Position numbers and translations under genes: made by a program. Shown piece by piece: positions 1 through 6,678 of a DNA stretch of 64,000 nt (positions within the stretch are counted from its first letter, which is position 1; every line of letters starts with the position of its first letter). Source of the stretch: Psychrobacter ciconiae (lineage in GTDB: Bacteria; Pseudomonadota; Gammaproteobacteria; Pseudomonadales; Moraxellaceae); assembly GCF_904846055.1 (NCBI RefSeq), contig NZ_CAJGYV010000001.1, positions 1 through 64,000 on the forward strand. Direction: 5' to 3'. Under the pieces are notes generated by a model. The model worked only from the letters and a program-made list of their open reading frames with translations, was not told where the DNA came from and made no database searches.

Positions 1-331
1 TGATTTTCATAGCTTCAATGATAGCTAAGGTGTCACCGGCTTGGACTTTTTGACCAACTTTGACAAATGGAGGGTCATTAGGGCTTGGGGCGGCATAAAA
101 TACGCCAACCATTGGTGAGGTCTCAACGCTGCCAGCTTTCGTGCTTGCTTTGGCTTCAGGAGCTGCCGCAGGCGCACCGATTGCGGCGCTAGGGGCTGCC
201 ATAATCGCAGGGGCAGGTGCGTCATAATGGCGCGTGAGGCTGATGTGCTCATCCTCTGAGCTGACTTCTAAATTGACCAGCTCGTTTTCTTCCATAAGCG
301 CGATGAGGGTGCGGATTTTTTCGATATCCAT
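1..331 (-). CDS. accB: Biotin carboxyl carrier protein of acetyl-CoA carboxylase (partial)
   Basis: AccB carries the biotin that is carboxylated by AccC and donates the carboxyl group to acetyl-CoA, the first step of fatty acid synthesis in the cytoplasm. The visible 110 residues start MDIEKIRTL, continue through an Ala/Pro-rich linker (about residues 42-63), and enter the biotinyl domain with [13 protein letters not shown] and [12 protein letters not shown]. The lysine in EAMK is the biotin site. The gene runs off the window edge just after this motif, so the last part of the domain and any downstream accC are not seen. The residue after the biotinyl lysine is Ile, where Met is commoner. Confidence 0.96.
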   Translation of the reverse strand, partial: MDIEKIRTLIALMEENELVNLEVSSEDEHISLTRHYDAPAPAIMAAPSAAIGAPAAAPEAKASTKAGSVETSPMVGVFYAAPSPNDPPFVKVGQKVQAGDTLAIIEAMKI

Positions 332-545
332 AATGGTCTTAAGCCTTATTCTAAGAGTAAATAACAGGGTAACAAAATAGTGATGATGCGATTGCTAATC
401 ATACCTATATTAGTGGCAATGAGCAATCGATGTACAGTTGTTAACTGGGAATTTTACACATTTTTTGCACAGTTTGGCATAAGCGAGGTAAGATTTTGGT
501 CGTTTTTAGCTTTGAGGCAATAACTTATCGCCAATTCATGCCAAA
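332..545. other. Intergenic region upstream of accB
   Basis: A/T-rich spacer that must hold the accB promoter on the minus strand. I see no convincing coding potential and no promoter clear enough to place. Confidence 0.5.
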
Positions 546-571
546 AAAAGCAGCCAAATCCAGCTGCTTTT
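546..571 (-). terminator. Rho-independent terminator of the MATE gene
   Basis: A 9-bp perfect stem (AAAAGCAGC paired with GCTGCTTTT) around an 8-nt loop. Read on the minus strand it ends in a run of seven T and lies 15 bp past the MATE stop codon. Confidence 0.85.
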
Positions 572-585
572 ATGACCAATTTTGA

Positions 586-1959
586 TTAAACAGATTTTGC
601 CCAAGCAAGATTGAGACGTTTTTGCTGATAGCGCAGTCGTAGCGTTAATAATATCGCGGCTAAAAATAATCCGATGACCAATGCCATCCAAAATCCTTGC
701 GCCCCAATGTCGGTAAAGCGCACTAAGTAAATACCAAGCGGCAGCGCCACAAGCCAATAACAAAACAAGGTCAGCCACATCGGCACCGTGGTGTCTTGCA
801 TACCGCGTAAAATCCCTGCAATATTGACCTGCCAGCCATCAAATAGCTGATAACCAAGCGCAAAAATCAATAAATACATGGCTTGGGCTTGAACTTCAGG
901 GTTGTCAGTAAAAGCGGCGGCAAGCTGTGGTCTGAACAACCAAACCCCAAGCATACAAATAATGGCAATGACAATCGTCCAAATCAGCCCTGTTTTTTGA
1001 ACGTGGCGCAGCGCGGTAAGGTTTTTTTCACCAAAACGGTTTGAGACCATGATGGTGAGTGCCATTGCCACCGACATGGGCACCATAAATAGCTGTGAGG
1101 TCACCGCAAGCGCCACTTGATGCGAGGCAACGGCAAGCTCGCCAAGTGGGCTAATGACCAGTGAGGCTAGGCTAAAAAGACTGGCTTCAAAAAATATCGA
1201 AACGCCAATTGGTACGCCAAGCTTTAGCAGTTTGCTGATTTGGGCGCGATTTGGGCGCGAAAAAGCGTAAAAAAAGCGTGTACTGGCAAACTGCTGCCGC
1301 TTTGAAAACGCGGTATAAGTGGCGAGCAGCAGCACGTTAATCCAAAGAGTCAATGCCGTAGCCACCCCGCAACCTGCGCCGCCAAGCTCAGGCATCCCAT
1401 AAAGCCCGTGAATAAAAATGTAGTTAAGCGGGATGTTGGCAAACAAGCCAATAATGCTAATAATGGTCACAGGCTCTGGTCGACCAAGCGCCTCACAATA
1501 ACTGCGCAGCACCGCATAAACGGCAATCGCTGGAAACCCAAAGGACACCCCATGCAGATATTGCGCCGCTTTGGGTTGGATGTTTTCAGGAACGCCCATC
1601 AGCCCAAGCACGTTTGGCATGATATTGACAATCATAAATCCCAAAATGCCGATGACCCCTGCCGTCCAAAGCGACTGTTGGGTGATGTGCGGCACATGGT
1701 CATGATTGTTTTGACCGACCGCTTCGCCAATTAAAGGGGTGGTGGCAATGAGTGTTCCAGTTGCCAGTAAAAATAGCGGCAGCCAAATCCCCGAGCCAAT
1801 CGACACTGCCGCCAAATCAAGCGCGGACACGCGACCTGCCATAATCGCATCAACGACCCCAAGCGCTGCTTGACAAAACTGAGTGATTAAAATTGGCAAC
1901 ACCAAAACACCCAAGCGCAAACTATAGCCTTTAAAATTTGTAAATGTAAACCCTGACAT
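586..1959 (-). CDS. MATE family multidrug efflux transporter (NorM-like)
   Basis: Inner-membrane antiporter expected to export cationic drugs in exchange for Na+ or H+. At 457 residues it has the usual MATE size, and hydrophobic segments fill the whole length, consistent with 12 helices in two halves. The first helix contains LPILITQFCQAALGVVDAIMAG, close to the family pattern in which an early helix reads Q-x7-D-x-x-MAG. The start follows a short spacer and the first helix begins at about residue 15. It stands alone on the minus strand with its own terminator. The substrate cannot be told from sequence. Confidence 0.9.
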   Translation of the reverse strand: MSGFTFTNFKGYSLRLGVLVLPILITQFCQAALGVVDAIMAGRVSALDLAAVSIGSGIWLPLFLLATGTLIATTPLIGEAVGQNNHDHVPHITQQSLWTAGVIGILGFMIVNIMPNVLGLMGVPENIQPKAAQYLHGVSFGFPAIAVYAVLRSYCEALGRPEPVTIISIIGLFANIPLNYIFIHGLYGMPELGGAGCGVATALTLWINVLLLATYTAFSKRQQFASTRFFYAFSRPNRAQISKLLKLGVPIGVSIFFEASLFSLASLVISPLGELAVASHQVALAVTSQLFMVPMSVAMALTIMVSNRFGEKNLTALRHVQKTGLIWTIVIAIICMLGVWLFRPQLAAAFTDNPEVQAQAMYLLIFALGYQLFDGWQVNIAGILRGMQDTTVPMWLTLFCYWLVALPLGIYLVRFTDIGAQGFWMALVIGLFLAAILLTLRLRYQQKRLNLAWAKSV

Positions 1960-2125
1960 AATCGTAACAACTTAACTAATAAGGCGATAAATCGCTTAAA
2001 TAGGGCGCAAAATTTTAAACGCCAAAAACAAAATAACCTGTCCGCTCAATGATGAATCAGACAGGTTATCAACGTTATAATGGTAATAAAGTCAGCAAAG
2101 CATGTCAATGTTTTGACCAGTCAAG

Positions 2126-2623
2126 TCACCGCTTGGTGCAAGAATCAACCTCTAAAACGCCCAAATCCTCGGCAAGGTTCAAAATCGCATTCCAGTGCAT
2201 GGCGGTTAACGGCATCACCGTCAATTGCTCACAGCCCTTGCGTAGCAGCAGCGAATCTTCAAGCTCCGGCAGAGTTTTTAAATCCTCAAGCGGAACCACG
2301 CCCCGAAACGCCTTTTCAAACTCAACATCAATCATAAACCAGCGCGGCTTATCCTCAGTCGCTTTTGGATCAAAATGGCGGTGCTCTGGGTGAAACTGCG
2401 TCGGGTCAGGGTAGCCCTCGCGGCTGACCGTCATGATACCCGCCACCCCTGAGGGTCTCGCGCTTGAGTGATAAAACATCACCTTGTCGCCCGCTTTCAT
2501 CTCATCGCGCATAAAATTGCGGGCGCGGTAATTGCGAACACCATCCCACATGTCCGTTCCCATTTGTTGTAAGTCATCGATACTAAAGCATTTTGGGTTG
2601 GATTTTATCAGCCAATAGTTCAC
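2126..2623 (-). CDS. EVE domain-containing protein
   Basis: A 165-residue single-domain protein of the EVE (PUA-like) family, related to eukaryotic THYN1, thought to bind modified bases in nucleic acid. Family marks are the N-terminal NYWLIKSNP, WDGVRNYRARNFM, and GDKVMFYHSS followed by PSGVAGI. I chose the GTG start at 2623 rather than the ATG at 2644. An AAGGAG ribosome-binding site lies inside that longer frame, five bases before the GTG, and the shorter protein begins where family members normally do. The biological role is not known. Confidence 0.85.
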   Translation of the reverse strand: MNYWLIKSNPKCFSIDDLQQMGTDMWDGVRNYRARNFMRDEMKAGDKVMFYHSSARPSGVAGIMTVSREGYPDPTQFHPEHRHFDPKATEDKPRWFMIDVEFEKAFRGVVPLEDLKTLPELEDSLLLRKGCEQLTVMPLTAMHWNAILNLAEDLGVLEVDSCTKR

Positions 2624-2758
2624 GTCAGCTCCTTTTTTATTCATTGCGATTTAATTTTGCAATCATGAAGCTTTTATGAGAGCGCCACTTTTAATTTAAA
2701 GGCAAACTCGCTATTCTAGCGCTAATTTTTATAATTAAATGAAGCGGCTCACGTAATT

Positions 2759-3985
2759 ATGACCGATTTTGACTTAAACAACACTCAAGCTTTTTTATTA
2801 ACTGATAAAGACCAATCATCAAGTCTTGAAGTTACAAGCATTCCGCTTGCCCTTTATATCCATATTCCGTGGTGTGTCAAAAAATGCCCGTATTGCGATT
2901 TTAACTCGCATGAAATGCCCCATGATATGAGCATCAATAAGTTTGATGACTATGTCGATGCGCTACTTTTAGATGCCAAATCGCAGCAGAAGCTCACACA
3001 AAACCGGCAAATTTCCTCCATTTTTATTGGCGGCGGCACGCCCTCATTGCTGCCTATCGCCCAATATCGGCGCTTATTTTCAGGATTGCAGGCGTGTTTT
3101 GACTTTAGCCCTGATATTGAAGTCACCATGGAGGCCAACCCAGGAACGCTTGAGCACGCGCCGTTTAGTGAGTATTTAGACGTTGGCATCAACCGCTTGT
3201 CCATTGGCGTTCAAAGTTTTGATGATAACAAACTCAGCGATTTAGGGCGAATTCATCAAGCTGAGCACGCCATCTCCGCTATAAAAGCGGCTCGAAAATC
3301 TGGATTTGAACGCGTCAACGTCGATTTGATGCATGGTTTGCCAAATCAAAGCGCAGCCCAAGCGCTTTTTGACATTCAAACGGCACATGACGCGGGCGCA
3401 ACTCACGTGTCATGGTATCAGCTGACCGTTGAGCCAAACACCGTATTTTACCGCAATCAGCCGATTTTACCGGATGAAGACGAGCTGGCAACTATTGAAG
3501 AGTTGGGTCGCGATTTGCTATTGCAATTGGGCTACCAAAATTATGAAGTTTCCGCTTGGGCAGGTCGCGATGACAAACCTTGTCGTCACAATATCAACTA
3601 CTGGCAATTTGGCGATTATTTAGCGATTGGCGCAGGGGCACATGGTAAAATCAGCACCCCAAGCGGCATTTACCGCTTTAGCAAATCAAGGCTTCCTAAA
3701 GACTATGTTGGCTTTAACAAAACCGGTGACGCCCCAAAAATGGTCAATTTTGAGGCGATTCCTCAAGAGGAACTGGCAAGCGAGTTTATGCTTAACGTGT
3801 TAAGGCTCAATAGTGGCACGCCATGGTCGATGTTTAGCGCCCGAACGGGTTTAAGTTTTGACAATATTTCTAACATTGTTAAGCGCTTGGTGGCTAAAGG
3901 TTTAATTATCCCTGACCCTAACATATTGAAAACGACCGACCTTGGGGCAAGATACTTAAATCAGATTTTACGCGAGTTTTTATAG
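2759..3985 (+). CDS. hemW: Radical SAM heme chaperone HemW
   Basis: HemW is a radical SAM protein that binds heme and hands it to membrane cytochromes; it was long misannotated as an oxygen-independent coproporphyrinogen oxidase. The 408 residues contain HIPWCVKKCPYCDFNSH, giving the CxxxCxxC [4Fe-4S] ligands Cys39, Cys43 and Cys46, then GGGTPSLL, EANPGTLE, and RHNINYWQFGDYLAIGAGAHG, all typical of HemW. The C-terminal third is the HemW-specific domain. The first 28 residues extend beyond most homologues, and the ATG has a weak ribosome-binding site, so the true start could lie slightly downstream at a non-ATG codon. Confidence 0.93.
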   Translation: MTDFDLNNTQAFLLTDKDQSSSLEVTSIPLALYIHIPWCVKKCPYCDFNSHEMPHDMSINKFDDYVDALLLDAKSQQKLTQNRQISSIFIGGGTPSLLPIAQYRRLFSGLQACFDFSPDIEVTMEANPGTLEHAPFSEYLDVGINRLSIGVQSFDDNKLSDLGRIHQAEHAISAIKAARKSGFERVNVDLMHGLPNQSAAQALFDIQTAHDAGATHVSWYQLTVEPNTVFYRNQPILPDEDELATIEELGRDLLLQLGYQNYEVSAWAGRDDKPCRHNINYWQFGDYLAIGAGAHGKISTPSGIYRFSKSRLPKDYVGFNKTGDAPKMVNFEAIPQEELASEFMLNVLRLNSGTPWSMFSARTGLSFDNISNIVKRLVAKGLIIPDPNILKTTDLGARYLNQILREFL

Positions 3986-3993
3986 GGCACAAA

Positions 3994-4022
3994 AAAAGGC
4001 TTACCGATTTGGCAAGCCTTTT
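3994..4022. terminator. Bidirectional terminator between hemW and the entericidin-like gene
   Basis: Perfect 9-bp stem (AAAAGGCTT / AAGCCTTTT) with an 11-nt loop, bounded by A and T runs. It can end both the plus-strand hemW transcript and the converging minus-strand small gene. Confidence 0.85.
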
Positions 4023-4046
4023 ATTAAATCAGGCCTATTGCTTGAT

Positions 4047-4187
4047 TTAGATTTTGTTTTGAACTTCTTGAGCCGTTCCGGTTACCGCATTTCCAGCGCT
4101 TGAAACGTCTTTACCAAGACCTTTAAAAGTGTTACAGCCTGTCAAAACAAACATAGCCGCTAAAGATGCAATGATAACTTTTTTCAT
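4047..4187 (-). CDS. Entericidin A/B family small lipoprotein
   Basis: A 46-residue protein. Translation gives MKKVIIASLAAMFVLTGC, a signal peptide ending in the lipobox LTGC (lipid-modified Cys18), then NTFKGLGKDVSSAGNAVTG and a short basic end. The order of lipobox, KGLGKD, and an amphipathic SAGNAVTGTA helix is that of the entericidin/EcnAB family, small cell-envelope lipoproteins linked in E. coli to stationary-phase lysis and antidote pairs. An AGGA motif precedes the ATG. Only one family member is present, so no toxin-antidote pair is evident here. Confidence 0.85.
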   Translation of the reverse strand: MKKVIIASLAAMFVLTGCNTFKGLGKDVSSAGNAVTGTAQEVQNKI

Positions 4188-4496
4188 AGTAAAATCCTCA
4201 AAAATAGAGTCAATAAATGGAGGTTAAGATAAACGGCAATTTAAGACGAGCAAAATGTAACTGGTACTGCTAGGTGTTACTAAGTGCGTCAAAACTAAGT
4301 ACGCTAATAAGCACGTTAAAATTTTGCAAGGTTTTATCTGTCTTATTATCCTTATGCGCCGTTACAGACATCATAGTGAAAGTTAAAAACGCCTCCTAGT
4401 ATCAAAATGTAATTATTGCTCAAAAACTGTAACTTTAGATTACTTTTGGCAAAAAAGCCGTCAACTTTGCATTAATATTTTAAGGATTTTAATCTT
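4188..4496. other. Divergent intergenic region
   Basis: About 310 bases between the minus-strand entericidin-like gene and plus-strand trmL. It must hold both promoters. I see no hairpin with a T run, no RNA gene and no convincing ORF. Confidence 0.5.
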
Positions 4497-5036
4497 ATGA
4501 GCATTCATATTGTCCTTGTTGCTCCCAAAATGCCCAGCAATTCAGGAAATATCATCAGACTTTGTGCCAATACCGGCGCCGTTTTGCACTTCGTGCGACC
4601 GCTTGGCTTTGATTTGGACGACAAAAAACTGCGGCGGGCAGGGCTTGATTATCATGAGTTTGCCGATTTGCAAATTCACGACGACTGGTCAGTAGCAAAA
4701 CACGCGCTGCAAGATGCTGGTTGCCAAACCATTGTAGCGCTGACCACCAAACAAAGCTTACCATTTTATGAGTTTGATTTTAAAGGTCAAAATAGCAGCA
4801 CAAAAAACGTCGCCTTGGTGTTTGGTTCTGAAACGGCGGGTCTTGCTGATGACATTCGGGCGGATATCGGTGCGACAAACTGGCTGAGATTGCCGATGCT
4901 GCCGGATTCTCGAAGCTTAAACTTGTCCAATAGCGTGGCGATTTGTTTGTATGAAGTTTGGCGGCAGCAAGGCTTTGCAGGCGATGAGGGTCGCAGTACC
5001 GGCTATGAAACGCTGACCCCTTACGACCCAAAGTAA
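4497..5036 (+). CDS. trmL: tRNA (cytidine(34)/uridine(34)-2'-O)-methyltransferase TrmL
   Basis: TrmL is a SPOUT methyltransferase that 2'-O-methylates the wobble base of the two tRNA-Leu isoacceptors. The 179-residue length and order of motifs fit: an N-terminal PKMPSNSGNIIRLCANTGAVLHFV; a central VFGSETAGLADDI; and the C-terminal LPMLPDSRSLNLSNSVAICLYEVWRQ, which forms the trefoil-knot cofactor site. An AAGGA ribosome-binding site precedes the ATG. It ends 20 bp from the converging tusE stop. Confidence 0.94.
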   Translation: MSIHIVLVAPKMPSNSGNIIRLCANTGAVLHFVRPLGFDLDDKKLRRAGLDYHEFADLQIHDDWSVAKHALQDAGCQTIVALTTKQSLPFYEFDFKGQNSSTKNVALVFGSETAGLADDIRADIGATNWLRLPMLPDSRSLNLSNSVAICLYEVWRQQGFAGDEGRSTGYETLTPYDPK

Positions 5037-5055
5037 AAGCAAACTTAAGCACAAC

Positions 5056-5391
5056 TTATAAGCAGTTTGGCGGTTTCGGCAGTCCTGCCAAGCGGTTTAC
5101 GTGACGGGCGACCAGACCGGTATTAAATAGCTGCTGTAACTTTTGGTTGCTGATATTAGCGTCCGGCAGGGTTTGCACAAGCCATTTTATCAGTGGTCGG
5201 GTGGCAGGCGGATGGTGAAATTTGACAAAAAACGCGCGAACTTGCTGCAAGATTGCCAAGTGCTCATCGGTCAGCGTAATTTCCAAACTGTCCGCAAGGC
5301 TTTGGGCAACTGATGGCGACCAAAGCGTGTGGTCACGCAGATGACCGTCGCTATCGAGCTGGATATTAAGTTCAGTATTTAGCGCGCTCAT
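5056..5391 (-). CDS. tusE: Sulfur relay protein TusE (DsrC family)
   Basis: TusE accepts persulfide sulfur from TusBCD and passes it to MnmA for 2-thiolation of the tRNA wobble uridine. The 111 residues show ELNIQLDSDGHL and DEHLAILQQVRAFFVKF, and end in RLAGLPKPPNCL. The penultimate Cys is the conserved sulfur-carrying residue of the family. The second Cys of dissimilatory DsrC proteins is absent, as expected for TusE. The ATG at 5391 overlaps the tusB stop (ATGA), so the two are translationally coupled. It is the last gene of the operon. Confidence 0.92.
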   Translation of the reverse strand: MSALNTELNIQLDSDGHLRDHTLWSPSVAQSLADSLEITLTDEHLAILQQVRAFFVKFHHPPATRPLIKWLVQTLPDANISNQKLQQLFNTGLVARHVNRLAGLPKPPNCL

Positions 5392-5717
5392 AAGCAAACG
5401 GTTACCACTTTGTCAATGTCGGTATTTGCTGTGCAAAGCTCAGTCCAATCGCTGTCGGTGAGCAGGTCGGTAAACCTTGCCAAATCAATTTGGCTTTTGA
5501 TGGCTTCAGGTAGCGCGTCAATATCCTCTTTTAGCGCATAAATGGCGCTAACGCCGCGAATATCAACGTCCGATAAATACTCGCCAAGCCAATCAATAAA
5601 TACAGCAGTATCGCCAAGTAATAAAATGCTGTCGCCGACCTGCCAAGTGGCTTTTATATCGATAACGTGGCGTCTGAGCGTGTCCATCGGGCTGTAAATT
5701 TGGTATAACGTCGCCAT
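5388..5717 (-). CDS. tusB: Sulfurtransferase complex subunit TusB (DsrH family)
   Basis: A 109-residue DsrH/TusB-like protein, third gene of the tusDCBE set. TusB, C and D form a heterohexamer that relays sulfur from TusA to TusE. The N-terminal start MATLYQIYSP and the phrase GDSILLLGDTAVF fit the DsrH fold. A Cys two residues from the end (VVTVCL) is visible but is not the catalytic sulfur carrier of the complex, which is in TusD. Sequence conservation in this family is low, so assignment leans on the position between tusC and tusE. Confidence 0.8.
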   Translation of the reverse strand: MATLYQIYSPMDTLRRHVIDIKATWQVGDSILLLGDTAVFIDWLGEYLSDVDIRGVSAIYALKEDIDALPEAIKSQIDLARFTDLLTDSDWTELCTANTDIDKVVTVCL

Positions 5718-5769
5718 GATTGTCCTAAGCTGTGGTTTTGTTTTTGCTTTTTAATAAAAGTTTAAGCCA

Positions 5770-6093
5770 TTAAAACGTTAAAATTTGCGAAAAGTCATTG
5801 CCATTGATAACTTCTGGCTCAAGGGTCAATTGTGCCGCCAAATCTTGCGGAAGCATTCCCAAAACCCAACCGCTAAACACGTCCGCAGGTAGCCAAGCTT
5901 TGGGCATATCGTACAGCTCAAGCGACTGAACCATGCCAAAAAGCCGTGATTTTGGATTCATTAAAATGTTAAAAACGGCAGCATCAAGATACAGCTGAAC
6001 CGGATGACCAAAGGTGGCAAGCGTCATCGCAAGCGCGCAGCCCTCATAGCTTGCAAGCTCAGTTGGGGTTCGCAGTTTGATTAAAATGCTCAT
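5770..6093 (-). CDS. tusC: Sulfurtransferase complex subunit TusC (DsrF family)
   Basis: A DsrE/F-like protein of 107 residues, middle subunit of the TusBCD complex. It shows the DsrF pattern YEGCALAMTLATFGHPVQLYLDAAVF. Two in-frame ATGs lie close together at 6099 and 6093. The AAGGA ribosome-binding site overlaps the first and sits six bases from the second, so I use 6093. It follows tusD by 24 bp and precedes tusB by 52 bp. Confidence 0.83.
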   Translation of the reverse strand: MSILIKLRTPTELASYEGCALAMTLATFGHPVQLYLDAAVFNILMNPKSRLFGMVQSLELYDMPKAWLPADVFSGWVLGMLPQDLAAQLTLEPEVINGNDFSQILTF

Positions 6094-6117
6094 CGTCATC
6101 CTTATTAAAAGCGCAAG

Positions 6118-6561
6118 TTAAAATTGAAGCAAGCGGCGCGAGCTCATCAAGGTGGCAAGCTCGCCAAGACCGACCAAGCTAAAACCCTCTGCCAAATTAT
6201 CACCGATTAGCTCATGGCGGCGGCTGTTATCACTATCGCTAATACCGCGGCTAAGCGCGGTGCTCACGCAAACAGGAAGCGCAAGGTTATGTTTCTCGAC
6301 AAGAGATTGCCAAAGCTTGGTCACGTCGGTCACCTCAGCCGATTGCCAGCGCAAACGATTTGCCGTTTGTGCCGCATCGCCATAAAAAAACACCGCAAGC
6401 TTGGCATCGGTTTCGTTACTGGTTTCTTGATTGCTATTCTTTTGACTGTCGTTTTCCTTATTGTTGTGGCTTTCAAGATAAGCTTTAGCAAAACCAAATG
6501 CCATCATCGCTAGCGGATGGCTTGGGTCACAGGTGATAAGCAGCAGCGGGGCGGTGGTCAT
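6118..6561 (-). CDS. tusD: Sulfurtransferase complex subunit TusD (DsrE family)
   Basis: First gene of the tus operon, 147 residues. TusD carries the sulfur-accepting Cys of the TusBCD complex; here it is the Cys in LPVCVSTALSRG, followed by the family-typical EGFSLVGLGELA near the C terminus. Residues about 33-55 are a low-complexity Asn/Glu/Ser/Lys stretch not expected in TusD, inserted between the first helix and the LAVFFYGDAA strand. The ATG at 6561 is preferred over the in-frame TTG two codons upstream. No tusA is present in the window. Confidence 0.88.
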   Translation of the reverse strand: MTTAPLLLITCDPSHPLAMMAFGFAKAYLESHNNKENDSQKNSNQETSNETDAKLAVFFYGDAAQTANRLRWQSAEVTDVTKLWQSLVEKHNLALPVCVSTALSRGISDSDNSRRHELIGDNLAEGFSLVGLGELATLMSSRRLLQF

Positions 6562-6634
6562 AATCAAACCTAAATCTATAAAATCAGCTTATCATAGCAT
6601 CAATGGCGATTACCGAAAAGCGCGCGCGGCATGA

Positions 6635-6640
6635 TATAGT
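6635..6640 (+). promoter_or_regulatory. Possible extended -10 promoter element of glnE
   Basis: TATAGT preceded by TG one base upstream (6632-6633), about 39 bases before the glnE ATG. No good -35 hexamer is evident, which is acceptable for an extended -10 promoter. Confidence 0.4.
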
Positions 6641-6678
6641 AATTTGTATCAAACAAACCTAACGTTTGGAAATCATGA

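Noticed and set aside
4188..4496. Possible small RNA or second entericidin gene upstream of trmL
   Set aside because: No lipobox peptide, hairpin with T run or tRNA-like fold could be found.
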